A stretch of 64,000 bases of DNA from UBA4416 sp036676295 (GTDB lineage Bacteria; Bacteroidota; Bacteroidia; B-17B0; Aurantibacillaceae). Location of the stretch: contig JAKFDE010000030.1 in assembly GCA_036676295.1 (NCBI GenBank), forward strand, positions 136,072-200,071, given 5' to 3'. A program made the translations under genes and the position numbers. The notes under the pieces were generated by a model. It made no database searches. It was given only the letters and a program-made list of their open reading frames with translations, and was not told the DNA's origin. Positions 35,735-43,989 of this stretch are shown here, one piece after another. How positions within the stretch are numbered: position 1 is the first letter of the stretch; each line of letters opens with the position of its first letter.

Positions 35735-35898
35735 TTTAGTGATTTTTAGTTAATGAATATTATTTAGGATTTTAAACCCTTGAATAAAAACGAAATCACT
35801 TTATGAATATTGTGTATTTAATTGTCTGCTTTGAACTTCTTCAAATGCCTTTGTTGTCTGCCCGCATGGTGCGAGCTTGTGGTTATACGTAGTTAATT

Positions 35899-36408
35899 TT
35901 AATTCGTGTTCGTCTTGATATAAATATAGTCAACTTTATTTGAGCCGTTGTTGAAAAAACTTATTTCCTTAAAACCTTTGATGTTTGTCCACCTGATTAC
36001 ATTTGATGGATTAGAAAATGAAGGTTTTGTTTTTGGAAGTCCTAAAGAAGTAATTACATCTTCGGTCATTGATAAATTTGAAACGTTGTTAATTGTTATC
36101 CAGTCAGCAACTTTATTAATGAAGATTATTTCAAATTTACTGTCTTTATAAAATGCCTTGTCACATGGATTAGTCTTACATGGGGTTCCACTCGGTTTAG
36201 CTTTGTCCATATTGTTTGGTTTCCCTAAAACTTCATTTACAATTTTTATTGATTTGTCAGCAATGTCAGTGATGTTTACCACCGTGTCTATTTTTAGCGT
36301 AATTGACTCAACGGCTTTTTCTTTTTGTGTCTCTGATGTTATTTTGTCGTCGCAACTTGCAAGAAGCAAACCTGTCGCAAGAATTAAAATTGATATTGTT
36401 GACTTCAT
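35899..36408 (-). CDS. lipoprotein of unknown function with atypical codon use
   Basis: The 169-residue protein has a lipoprotein signal (MKSTISILILATGLLLAS, then Cys19). A Lys/Thr-rich linker and a mature domain of about 115 residues follow, with two cysteines in GTPCKTNPCDKAF. No family is recognised. Ten of its eleven Asp codons are GAC, while genes around it mostly use GAT, suggesting a different origin. Both flanks carry sequences resembling integron-cassette ends (CTATGCGTAATT upstream and ACGTATAAC downstream on the coding strand). It may be a relic or mobile cassette gene; that is an inference. Confidence 0.75.
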   Translation of the reverse strand: MKSTISILILATGLLLASCDDKITSETQKEKAVESITLKIDTVVNITDIADKSIKIVNEVLGKPNNMDKAKPSGTPCKTNPCDKAFYKDSKFEIIFINKVADWITINNVSNLSMTEDVITSLGLPKTKPSFSNPSNVIRWTNIKGFKEISFFNNGSNKVDYIYIKTNTN

Positions 36409-36436
36409 GTTTCTTTGTCTTTATTAATTACGCATA

Positions 36437-36453
36437 GCTTACTTATAGTAAGC
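36437..36453. repeat. short inverted repeat upstream of the lipoprotein gene
   Basis: GCTTAC and GTAAGC are separated by TTATA. It lies about 30 nt upstream of the minus-strand lipoprotein start and could be an operator or part of a cassette end. Confidence 0.4.
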
Positions 36454-36483
36454 AATATATATTGTAAATATAACTCATTTAAA

Positions 36484-36519
36484 CAAAAAATCCCGACTAC
36501 CATGGTAACCGGGATTTTC
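36484..36519 (-). terminator. intrinsic terminator after queA
   Basis: The stem AAAATCCCG / CGGGATTTT (36486-36494 with 36509-36517) encloses the palindrome TACCATGGTA. T-runs exist on both sides, so it may also stop transcripts from the other direction. Confidence 0.85.
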
Positions 36520-36538
36520 ATATAATGTTATCAAAAAA

Positions 36539-37588
36539 TTACAAGATCAACATCGCGTCTCCATAAGAATAGAAACGGTATTTTTCTTTAATGGCTTCTT
36601 TGTAAGCTTTCATAATTAAGTCGTAACCACCAAATGCTGCAACCTGCATTAATAATGTAGATTCAGGCATGTGAAAGTTGGTGATCATACAATTAGCTAC
36701 AGAAAAATCGTATGGAGGAAAAATGAATTTATTTGTCCAACCATTGTAAGGATTTACATGACCGGTAGTAGATACAGAAGATTCTAAGGCACGCATAACC
36801 GTTGTTCCAACAGCACATACTTTTTTCTTTTTATCTTTTCCTTCGTTAATGATCTTACAAGCTTCTTCAGAAATGTGAGCTTCTTCGCTATCCATTTTAT
36901 GTTTGGTTAAGTCTTCTACTTCAACCATTCTAAATGTTCCTAAACCAATATGTAAAGTCAGATTCGCATACTGAACGCCTTTAATTTCTAAACGCTTTAA
37001 TAATTCGCGGCTAAAGTGTAATCCTGCAGTAGGGGCAGCAACGGCGCCTTCATTTTTAGCAAATACCGTTTGGTAACGCTCAATATCACTTTCTTCAACC
37101 GAACGTTTGATGTATTTTGGTAATGGCGTTTCACCTAATTCATATAATGCTTTTCTGAAATCTTCGTAAGGACCATCAAATAAGAAACGTAAAGTTCTTC
37201 CACGAGATGTTGTATTATCAATTACTTCAGCTACAACGTTATCGTTCTCGCCAAAATATAATTTGTTACCAATACGAATTTTACGAGCCGGATCAACTAA
37301 AACGTCCCATAAACGGCTTTCAGGATTTAATTCGCGTAATAAGAAAACTTCGATCTTTGCACCGGTTTTTTCTTTATTTCCGTACATACGAGCCGGAAAT
37401 ACTTTGGTGTCATTCAACACCATAACATCACCATCGTCAAAATAGTTAATGATGTCTTTAAATTTTTTGTGAGAAATTTTGCCGGTTGCACGATCTACAA
37501 CCATTAATTTACTTTCGTCACGATTTTTTGAAGGATGCTCTGCCAATAATTCTTTAGGCAGATTAAACTTGAACATGGATAACTTCAT
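36539..37588 (-). CDS. queA: S-adenosylmethionine:tRNA ribosyltransferase-isomerase
   Basis: The 349-residue protein is a complete QueA: FNLPKELLAEHPSKNRDESK, VLNDTKVFPARMYGNKEKTG, ERYQTVFAKNEGAVAAPTAG followed by LHF, LHIGLGTFRMVE, and NFHMPESTLLMQVAAFGGYD. It transfers and isomerises the ribosyl group of SAM onto preQ1-modified tRNA, making epoxyqueuosine. No other queuosine gene is nearby. A leader hairpin and a promoter box lie upstream, and a terminator follows. Confidence 0.96.
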   Translation of the reverse strand: MKLSMFKFNLPKELLAEHPSKNRDESKLMVVDRATGKISHKKFKDIINYFDDGDVMVLNDTKVFPARMYGNKEKTGAKIEVFLLRELNPESRLWDVLVDPARKIRIGNKLYFGENDNVVAEVIDNTTSRGRTLRFLFDGPYEDFRKALYELGETPLPKYIKRSVEESDIERYQTVFAKNEGAVAAPTAGLHFSRELLKRLEIKGVQYANLTLHIGLGTFRMVEVEDLTKHKMDSEEAHISEEACKIINEGKDKKKKVCAVGTTVMRALESSVSTTGHVNPYNGWTNKFIFPPYDFSVANCMITNFHMPESTLLMQVAAFGGYDLIMKAYKEAIKEKYRFYSYGDAMLIL

Positions 37589-37617
37589 ATCTGTTATAAT
37601 TTTAATATAAGACAGAA

Positions 37618-37645
37618 TGAAATAGGCTCGTTGGGAGCCATTTCA
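37618..37645 (-). promoter_or_regulatory. hairpin in the queA leader
   Basis: An 11-bp stem (TGAAAT-GGCTC with GAGCC-ATTTCA, one bulged A) and a 5-nt loop lie between the putative start site near 37670 and ATG 37588. It does not resemble a preQ1 riboswitch and has no U-run, so its role is unknown. Confidence 0.5.
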
Positions 37646-37673
37646 TAATCTTACGGGATTAGTAATAAGTTTG

Positions 37674-37681
37674 CAAAAATA
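37674..37681 (-). promoter_or_regulatory. candidate -7 promoter box of queA
   Basis: The minus strand reads TATTTTTG, an exact TAnnTTTG match about 85 nt upstream of the queA start. A second match, TATATTTG, lies further upstream at 37792-37799. Confidence 0.4.
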
Positions 37682-37820
37682 AACCATGAAACAGCCTTTG
37701 CGATATTTAAACGATAATATTAACAACCTAACTACCAGATTATTACATTATTGTAATTATCTATAATTAACATTATGTTAAATAGAAACGACAAATATAC
37801 GTATAATACATTTATGAGGG

Positions 37821-38960
37821 CTAGAACTTATCAATCGCTAATTTTCCTACTAAAGATCCGATTGCAACTCCCATTCCACCCATTCGAACTGCGCAAACAA
37901 CATTTGGAGAAACTTTTTGAATGATCGGCTTTTTTTCACTTCCCACTCCCATTATACCGCTCCAACGTTGTTCCACTTCAAATTTAGTACCTGGCAAAAT
38001 TACTTTCTTTAATAATTCATCCAGGTGATCTTGAATTTTTGTGTTTAGCACCAATTCGCTGGATGTTTCTTTCTTAAAATCTAAATTTCTACCGCCGCCA
38101 AACAACACACGGTCACCAATATTACGGAAATAATAAAAACCCTCATCATAATGAAACGTTCCTTTAAATTTTAAATTTTTAATTGGTTTAGTGATCAATA
38201 CCTGAGCTCTGGCCGGTTGTACATCTTTTAATTTTAATAACTCATTGGCAAAACCATTGGTTGCTACTATAAGCTGCTTAGTTGTTAATTCACCAACAGA
38301 TGTTTCAATGATGACTTTGGTTTTTACATCATTGATCTTTGAAACCTGAATTGAATTTAAAATAATAATTCCTTTGCTTAACGCTAATTGAATCAAATGT
38401 TGCATCATATGGCCTGTATTGATCTGCCCTTCTTTTTTATTTAAGATCAATCCTTTAATTTGCTTGAATTGAAACTTGTTAATGTATTCATTTTTAATAC
38501 TATAAGTAACATTTGTTTTTGTGAACGATTTTATTTTTTTATTGAATCCATCAATAGCATCTGCACACTCGTTATATTTCAATTGATCATCAAATAATTC
38601 GTAACCACCCCATTCATTATAATCGATCTGTTTATCACCTAATCGTTTTCTTAATAATTCCAATCCTTTAATGCGCATTTCCACAGTTTGCCATACTGTA
38701 TCTTCATTTGTTTTTTTTATATCCGACAACAACTCGCTAACACTTCCAAAACAAGCAAAACCGGCATTTTTGGTACTGGCTCCGGTTGGTAAAACACCTC
38801 TTTCAAGAATGACAACTTTAGCCTTTTTATTTTTTTCTTTAAAAGAAATAGCAGCACTTAATCCCACTATGCCACTACCTATTATTATCAAATCAATATT
38901 TGAAAAATAAGTCTGAGTTTCCCAAAAGCTAAAATTTGTTGTAAAGTGTTTATTTGGCAT
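37821..38960 (-). CDS. FAD-dependent oxidoreductase (DAO family)
   Basis: ATG 38960 is chosen because the upstream 24 codons overlap the divergent promoter region and look non-coding. The 379-residue protein has an FAD-binding Rossmann motif (LIIIGSGIVGLSAAISF) near residue 24, the ADP-binding Glu in VVILERG, and a STKNAGFACFG segment typical of D-amino-acid-oxidase-like flavoproteins. The C-terminal motif is VVCAVRMGGMGVAIGSLVG. Members oxidise amines or amino acids such as glycine or sarcosine; the substrate here is unknown. It is transcribed divergently from the long-helix protein gene. Confidence 0.87.
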   Translation of the reverse strand: MPNKHFTTNFSFWETQTYFSNIDLIIIGSGIVGLSAAISFKEKNKKAKVVILERGVLPTGASTKNAGFACFGSVSELLSDIKKTNEDTVWQTVEMRIKGLELLRKRLGDKQIDYNEWGGYELFDDQLKYNECADAIDGFNKKIKSFTKTNVTYSIKNEYINKFQFKQIKGLILNKKEGQINTGHMMQHLIQLALSKGIIILNSIQVSKINDVKTKVIIETSVGELTTKQLIVATNGFANELLKLKDVQPARAQVLITKPIKNLKFKGTFHYDEGFYYFRNIGDRVLFGGGRNLDFKKETSSELVLNTKIQDHLDELLKKVILPGTKFEVEQRWSGIMGVGSEKKPIIQKVSPNVVCAVRMGGMGVAIGSLVGKLAIDKF

Positions 38961-39010
38961 ATTTTTTAAAGGTCCTTTTATGGAATTTTGCTTAAATTTA
39001 ACCCTAAATA

Positions 39011-39018
39011 CAAAAATA
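39011..39018 (-). promoter_or_regulatory. candidate -7 promoter box of the FAD oxidoreductase gene
   Basis: The minus strand reads TATTTTTG, an exact TAnnTTTG match 50 nt upstream of ATG 38960. A 7-of-8 match on the plus strand (TAAATTTA, 38993-39000) may serve the divergent gene. Confidence 0.4.
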
Positions 39019-39032
39019 TAGTTTGTGAGCAT

Positions 39033-41906
39033 ATGAAATGCATTTTAATAATAATTCTTTCCCTTCTTTTTTCATCTTTTAATTCATTTTCTCAGGATTG
39101 GACCCTTCCATTAACTGGAAAAGTGGAAAAAAATGGAAAAAAGTTGCAAGGAGCTATTGTTACATTAATGCAAGGATCAAAACAAGTTTCTCAAACTATG
39201 ACCGGAGAGGATGGCTATTTCAAGTTTGAGATTCCACCCAATGGTGATTATATGATCACTGTTACAAAACCCGGACATTGTACTAAAAAGTTTCAGGTTT
39301 CTACCAAAGGCGTTCCGGCAGACGATAAAAGTACCAAGCGTTTTGATATTCCGGGAATTGGATTATTTGAACCCCTACCCGATATAGATTATTCTGTATT
39401 AAACCAACCATTAGTAAAAATTCAATATAATGCTGTTAAACAGGTATTTGATTATGATGAAGTTTACTTTTCTCAGTCATTGGCTGCTTTAAATAGATTA
39501 AAAGAATTAGAGGCAAATGCCATTAATAAACAAAAAGACTTAGAGTTAAATTATCAGTCAGCTATTAAAGTTGCAGATAAAGCATTTCAGAAAAAAGATT
39601 GGAATACAGCTAAAGCAAGTTATTCTCAAGCTTCTAAATTAAAACCAACAGAAAACTACCCTAAAGATCAATTAGCTCAAATTGAAATTATTATAAAAGA
39701 TCAGGAAGCCTTAAATAAAAAAGCGGCTGATGATGCTGCCAAAGCAAAAGCCGAAGCAGATGCGTTGGCAAAGAAATTAGCCGACGAAGCCGCTGCCAAA
39801 AAGAAGGCCGAGGCAGATGCCCTGGCAAAAAAATTAGCTGATGAAGCTGCTGCTAAAAAAGCTGCTGAAGAAAAAGCCATTGCTGATGCCAAAGCAAAAG
39901 CGGAGGCCGAAGCATTAGCAAAAAAACAAGCGGAGGAAGCTGCCGCTAAAAAGAAAGCAGAAGCGGAGGCTTTAGCAAAGAAACAAGCAGAAGAAGCTGC
40001 TGCTAAAAAAGCCGCGGAAGAAAAAGCCATTGCAGAAGCTAAAGCAAAAGCGGAGGCCAAAGCGAAAGCAGAGGCCGAGGCATTAGCAAAAAAACAAGCA
40101 GAAGAAGCTGCTGCTAAAAAGAAAGCAGAAGCGGAGGCTTTAGCAAAGAAACAAGCAGAAGAAAAAGCAATAGCCGATGCTAAGGCAAAAGCGGAAGCGG
40201 AAGCATTAGCAAAAAAACAAGCGGAGGAAGCTGCCGCTAAGAAAGCCGCTGAGGAGAAAGCGAAAGCCGATGCTTTGGCTAAAAAATTAGCTGATGAAGC
40301 TGCCGCTAAAAAGGCTGCTGAAGAAAAAGCCATTGCAGAGGCTAAAGCAAAAGCAGAGGCCGAAGCATTAGCGAAAAAACAAGCAGAAGAAGCTGCTGCC
40401 AAAAAGAAAGCAGAAGCAGATGCGCTGGCAAAGAAACAAGCTGAAGAAAAAGCCATTGCCGATGCCAAAGCAAAAGCTGAGGCCGAAGCATTAGCAAAAA
40501 AACAAGCTGAGGAAGCTGCTGCTAAAAAAGCCGCCGAAGAAAAAGCGAAAGCAGAAGCTCTGGCCAAAAAATTAGCAGACGAAGCAGCAGCGAAAAAGGC
40601 TGCTGAAGAAAAAGCAATAGCCGATGCCAAAGCAAAAGCGGAAGCAGATGCATTAGCGAAAAAACAGGCAGATGAGGCCGCTGCAAAAAAAGCAGCTGAG
40701 GAAAAAGCGAAAGCGGATGCTTTAGCTAAGAAATTAGCAGACGAAGCTGCTGCTAAAAAAGCCGCCGAAGAAAAAGCTATAGCCGATGCCAAAGCGAAAG
40801 CTGAAGCAGAGGCTCTGTCAAAAAAATCAGCAGAAGAAAAAGCAAAAGCTGAGGCAGAAGCATTAGCAAAAAAACAAGCGGAGGAAGCCGCTGCGAAAAA
40901 AGCTGCTGAGGAAAAAGCAAAAGCGGACGCCCTTGCTAAAAAATTAGCCGATGAAGCCGCTGCTAAAAAGGCCGCCGAAGAAAAAGCAATAGCTGATGCT
41001 AAAGCAAAAGAAGAAGCTGAGGCATTATCAAAAAAATCGGCGGAAGAAAAAGCAAAAGCAGCTGCAGAAGCTTTAGCTAAAAAATTAGCAGACGAAGCCG
41101 CTGCGAAAAAAGCCGCGGAGGAGAAAGCGATAGCCGATGCTAAAGCAAAAGAAGAAGCAGACGCCCTATCAAAAAAATCTGCTGAAGAAAAAGCAAAAGC
41201 CGCAGCAGAAGCTTTAGCTAAAAAAATGGCCGATGAAGCCGCTGCGAAAAAAGCGGCTGCAGAGAAAGCAATAGCCGATGCTAAAGCAAAAGAAGAAGCA
41301 GACGCCCTATCAAAAAAATCTGCTGAAGAAAAAGCAAAAGCAGCTGCAGAAGCTTTAGCTAAAAAAATAGCCGATGAAGCTGCTGCTAAAAAAGCTGCTG
41401 AGGAGAAAGCAAAAGCGGATGCTCTAGCTAAAAAATTAGCTGATGCTGAGGCCGCTAAAAAAGCTGCTGAAGAAAAAGCAAAACAGACAACACTTCCAAC
41501 TTTAGGTGTAGATAAATACAAACAAGCCATAACTAAAGCTGATGAGTATTTTAAGATGAAACGCTACAAAGAAGCAAAAACAGCTTATGAAGAAGCTTTA
41601 ATTGCAAAAGCAAGCGACCCTTATGCCAAAGGTAGATTAGCGGAAATTGAAAAATTATTAAAATCAGATACAGCTACGGCAGTAAATATAGATGAGAGAC
41701 AAAAAGCATTAAGAGCCAAATATAAACCCGGAGTTACAGAAGAAACTATCAGTGGTCAGGGAGTATATATTATCAAACGTATTGTGATCAAAGAAGTTTA
41801 TGCATATGTGTACGAAAAGAAAATTTTCAGTTGGGGAGGAGTTTCCTTTTTCCGAGACGGCTCTCCTATTACCGAATCCACTTTTGAACAAGAAACTAAA
41901 CCTTAA
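39033..41906 (+). CDS. exported protein with ~590-residue Ala/Lys/Glu helix between two TPR-like segments
   Basis: ATG 39033 gives a signal peptide (MKCILIIILSLLFSSFNSFS); the upstream in-frame start has none. The 957-residue protein has a carboxypeptidase-regulatory-like domain (TGKVEKNGKKLQGAIVTLMQ), a TPR-like helical pair (AFQKKDWNTAKASYSQASKL), then residues about 228-817 made almost entirely of Ala, Lys, Glu and Asp in units such as AEALAKKQAEEAAAKKAAEE. A second TPR-like pair (YFKMKRYKEAKTAYEEALIA) and a C-terminal beta region (GQGVYIIKRIVIKEVYAYVY) follow. The stretch is TolA-like and should form a very long single helix or coiled coil. Periplasm-spanning tethering is a plausible role. 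No function is known. Confidence 0.85.
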   Translation: MKCILIIILSLLFSSFNSFSQDWTLPLTGKVEKNGKKLQGAIVTLMQGSKQVSQTMTGEDGYFKFEIPPNGDYMITVTKPGHCTKKFQVSTKGVPADDKSTKRFDIPGIGLFEPLPDIDYSVLNQPLVKIQYNAVKQVFDYDEVYFSQSLAALNRLKELEANAINKQKDLELNYQSAIKVADKAFQKKDWNTAKASYSQASKLKPTENYPKDQLAQIEIIIKDQEALNKKAADDAAKAKAEADALAKKLADEAAAKKKAEADALAKKLADEAAAKKAAEEKAIADAKAKAEAEALAKKQAEEAAAKKKAEAEALAKKQAEEAAAKKAAEEKAIAEAKAKAEAKAKAEAEALAKKQAEEAAAKKKAEAEALAKKQAEEKAIADAKAKAEAEALAKKQAEEAAAKKAAEEKAKADALAKKLADEAAAKKAAEEKAIAEAKAKAEAEALAKKQAEEAAAKKKAEADALAKKQAEEKAIADAKAKAEAEALAKKQAEEAAAKKAAEEKAKAEALAKKLADEAAAKKAAEEKAIADAKAKAEADALAKKQADEAAAKKAAEEKAKADALAKKLADEAAAKKAAEEKAIADAKAKAEAEALSKKSAEEKAKAEAEALAKKQAEEAAAKKAAEEKAKADALAKKLADEAAAKKAAEEKAIADAKAKEEAEALSKKSAEEKAKAAAEALAKKLADEAAAKKAAEEKAIADAKAKEEADALSKKSAEEKAKAAAEALAKKMADEAAAKKAAAEKAIADAKAKEEADALSKKSAEEKAKAAAEALAKKIADEAAAKKAAEEKAKADALAKKLADAEAAKKAAEEKAKQTTLPTLGVDKYKQAITKADEYFKMKRYKEAKTAYEEALIAKASDPYAKGRLAEIEKLLKSDTATAVNIDERQKALRAKYKPGVTEETISGQGVYIIKRIVIKEVYAYVYEKKIFSWGGVSFFRDGSPITESTFEQETKP
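39715..41485 (+). repeat. degenerate tandem repeats encoding the Ala/Lys/Glu helix
   Basis: About 1.77 kb of imperfect tandem units (AAAGCAGAAGC-like and AAAAAATTAGCAGA-like blocks, roughly 29-30 codons per higher-order unit). Synonymous variation between units argues for age or repeated recombination. The reverse strand is open for 609 codons only because of this composition. Confidence 0.85.
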
Positions 41907-41914
41907 TTTAAATT

Positions 41915-42868
41915 ATGCCCGATATTTTTGAAGACGTTCACTGCTGCGTATGTGGCAATACCACTCCTACCGAATTTAAAGTAAATTATCAAAAAGAAAA
42001 TTTTTCAGTTATTGAATGCAAAAAATGCGCATTTAATTTTGTTCCACCATATTTTAGAAAACAAATTTCTTACGAAAATTACAAAGATGAAAATGTAACA
42101 AAAGCAGTAAGACATGGAAATAACTGGGTAAAAATTGAACGTCATAAATTACGTTACCAACTAATTAAAAAATATAAACCATCCGGTTCTTTATTTGATT
42201 TGGGTGCCGGCTGGGGACATTTTATGTTAACCGGAAAACAATTAGGTTATGATGTTTATGGTATAGAAATTTCTGAGCAACCCTACCTCTACTCTAAAAA
42301 TGATTTAAAATTACCAGTTGATCATATCGATTTTTTTGAAATGAAAGAAGATAAAAAATTTGATATTGTTACCATGTGGGATGTATTAGAGCATATTGAT
42401 AAAGCAGACGATGTTATTGCCAAATGTGCTCGCATTACTGCAAAAGACGGTTACATTGTTATTCAGGTTCCTCAAATTGATTCATACTTTGCTAAAAAGT
42501 ATAAAGAAAATTGGAAAATGATGAGCCTGGATCATGTTAATTATTTTGGTAAAAAAACAATTACTCAACTCTTAGCAAAACACGGTTATAAAGTTGAAAC
42601 CATCAAATCTTCGTTTGAGATAAAATTGTTTATCATGTACACTATTTTGCCAATAATTAAACGCTTAAAGGGAAATAAAAAAGAGTCTGTTCAAGAAACG
42701 AATAATACGATTAAAGCTTCTGAAAGACAACAATACTTTAACACGTTTACAGAGAAGCCTCTATGGAAATTAAAACTATACATGTGGATTCACAACGTTA
42801 TTTATAAAACGCTGGCGTTTTTAAATATTGGTGAAGAAATGATCGTAGTTGCTAAAAAAGTAAATTAA
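41915..42868 (+). CDS. class I SAM-dependent methyltransferase with N-terminal Cys cluster
   Basis: The 317-residue protein begins with a probable zinc-binding cluster (CCVCGN, then CKKCAFNFV around residues 10-45). The SAM-binding fold follows: motif I LFDLGAGWGHFM (about 93-104), GIEISEQ, and DIVTMWDVLEHIDKADD (about 147-163). The layout matches methyltransferases acting on nucleotide sugars or small molecules (Methyltransf_23 group). A C-terminal amphipathic or membrane-near segment (WKLKLYMWIHNVIYKTLAFL) is present. The substrate is unknown. It starts 8 nt after the long-helix protein gene, so the two are probably co-transcribed. Confidence 0.86.
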   Translation: MPDIFEDVHCCVCGNTTPTEFKVNYQKENFSVIECKKCAFNFVPPYFRKQISYENYKDENVTKAVRHGNNWVKIERHKLRYQLIKKYKPSGSLFDLGAGWGHFMLTGKQLGYDVYGIEISEQPYLYSKNDLKLPVDHIDFFEMKEDKKFDIVTMWDVLEHIDKADDVIAKCARITAKDGYIVIQVPQIDSYFAKKYKENWKMMSLDHVNYFGKKTITQLLAKHGYKVETIKSSFEIKLFIMYTILPIIKRLKGNKKESVQETNNTIKASERQQYFNTFTEKPLWKLKLYMWIHNVIYKTLAFLNIGEEMIVVAKKVN

Positions 42869-43392
42869 TTTTTTGGAATAAACTGATACATCAACTCATC
42901 TTCAAACTGAGTTAATGATGTTTTGTTCCATTGTTTTTTTATTCCAATTTTATCGAAATGACATTTTTCAAAAAGAGAAATACTGTTTTCATTGGAAGCA
43001 CTAATATTACAATATAATTGATTTACCAATAAAGTGTTAAAAGCATATTGCTTCACTAACTCTATTGATTCGAACGCATATCCATTTTTTCTGAATTTTT
43101 CAAAAATCAAAATGCCCACCCCTACTCTGGCATGCGTTGGTTCAAATTCAAACAGATCAATGGTACCAATTGGTTCATTATTTTCTAACAAACAAATCAA
43201 TAACCGTAATTGTTTATTTGTGTAAATATCCTGATGAGCTATTTCTAAATATTGTGCTAACGTATCCTTACTAAAGGGCGTTTGCGTATTGCTAATTCGC
43301 CATACACTCGGATCATTTTCGCATTGATACAACAACTCCAGATCAGTTGATTCAAGCGCTCTAAAATAAATATGTTCGGCTTTAATAAACAT
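42865..43392 (-). CDS. GNAT-family N-acetyltransferase (RimJ/RimL type)
   Basis: The 175-residue protein has the GNAT fold of the Acetyltransf_3 group: an N-terminal IYFRALESTDLELLYQCEND, GTIDLFEFEPTHARVGVGIL, the acetyl-CoA loop KFRKNGYAFESIELVKQYAF, and a C-terminal NENSISLFEKCHF. Such enzymes acetylate amines on proteins, polyamines or antibiotics; the target cannot be read here. Its start overlaps the stop of the upstream gene by 1 nt (TAATG), and it converges on the methyltransferase gene with a 4-nt overlap. Confidence 0.88.
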   Translation of the reverse strand: MFIKAEHIYFRALESTDLELLYQCENDPSVWRISNTQTPFSKDTLAQYLEIAHQDIYTNKQLRLLICLLENNEPIGTIDLFEFEPTHARVGVGILIFEKFRKNGYAFESIELVKQYAFNTLLVNQLYCNISASNENSISLFEKCHFDKIGIKKQWNKTSLTQFEDELMYQFIPKN

Positions 43393-43952
43393 TAGTCTTT
43401 ATAAAAAATGGCTCTTTCAGATCGAATAACTTCCTGCAACTCTTGGTTTGTATATGTTGGCAATGAAAATCCATTAATATCTGATGTATTAATATTTGAT
43501 CCTATAACATCAATTATATAATTGTTTTGATTGAGTCGTTCCATTAATTCGAATAATAATTCCTCTTTAATCAAAGGTATTGCATAAAATTCCTGTAAAA
43601 ACAATTTTACCGGACTCAAACAAGACGCCTCATCAGGTTTAACCTGAGTGAACTGTTGAATATAGTGCTGGCAAATATCCTTTTGATAATCGGTACTAAA
43701 AACCGGATGATATTTTAGTTGAACAAATAATGCTTCGATCTTTTTTTGTTGGACCGTTTTTAATAAAACGCTTATATTAACATTAAGCTCATGACCTTTA
43801 ATGGTTAAAGAATTATAGTTTCCATCAATTAAAACTCCAACATGAGGTGGAATACGAGAAGCATGTAAAATAACCAGCCAGGTATTTTTGCTTAACGTTT
43901 TCTGATCAAAATTTTCGTTAATAGTTAATGTATATACACTTTGAGCAATCAT
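43392..43952 (-). CDS. conserved protein of unknown function
   Basis: ATG 43952 is chosen over an upstream in-frame TTG because a promoter box ends 6 nt before it. The 186-residue protein has no signal peptide, membrane segment or recognised motif. The N-terminal half looks beta-rich (SVYTLTINENFDQKTLSKNT, then VGVLIDGNYNSLTIKG), and the C-terminal half is helical. It overlaps the acetyltransferase gene by 1 nt, so translation is coupled. It could be a partner or substrate-related protein, but nothing shows this directly. Confidence 0.7.
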   Translation of the reverse strand: MIAQSVYTLTINENFDQKTLSKNTWLVILHASRIPPHVGVLIDGNYNSLTIKGHELNVNISVLLKTVQQKKIEALFVQLKYHPVFSTDYQKDICQHYIQQFTQVKPDEASCLSPVKLFLQEFYAIPLIKEELLFELMERLNQNNYIIDVIGSNINTSDINGFSLPTYTNQELQEVIRSERAIFYKD

Positions 43953-43958
43953 TGTTTT

Positions 43959-43966
43959 CAAAGTTA
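43959..43966 (-). promoter_or_regulatory. near-leaderless -7 promoter box
   Basis: The minus strand reads TAACTTTG, an exact TAnnTTTG match ending only 6 nt before ATG 43952, predicting a 5' leader of about 3 nt. No -33 TTTG is seen. Confidence 0.45.
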
Positions 43967-43989
43967 CAGAAAGATTGTGAAGAAAAAAA

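Noticed and set aside
37589..37681. Possible preQ1 riboswitch before queA
   Set aside because: There is a hairpin, but no preQ1 class I/II loop sequence or A-rich tail at the expected place.
39701..41530. 609-codon open frame on the minus strand rich in Ala, Ser and Phe
   Set aside because: It is the antisense of the Ala/Lys/Glu repeat block; stop codons are absent only because the sense repeats lack their complements. It has no start context, and the sense protein has a signal peptide and flanking domains.
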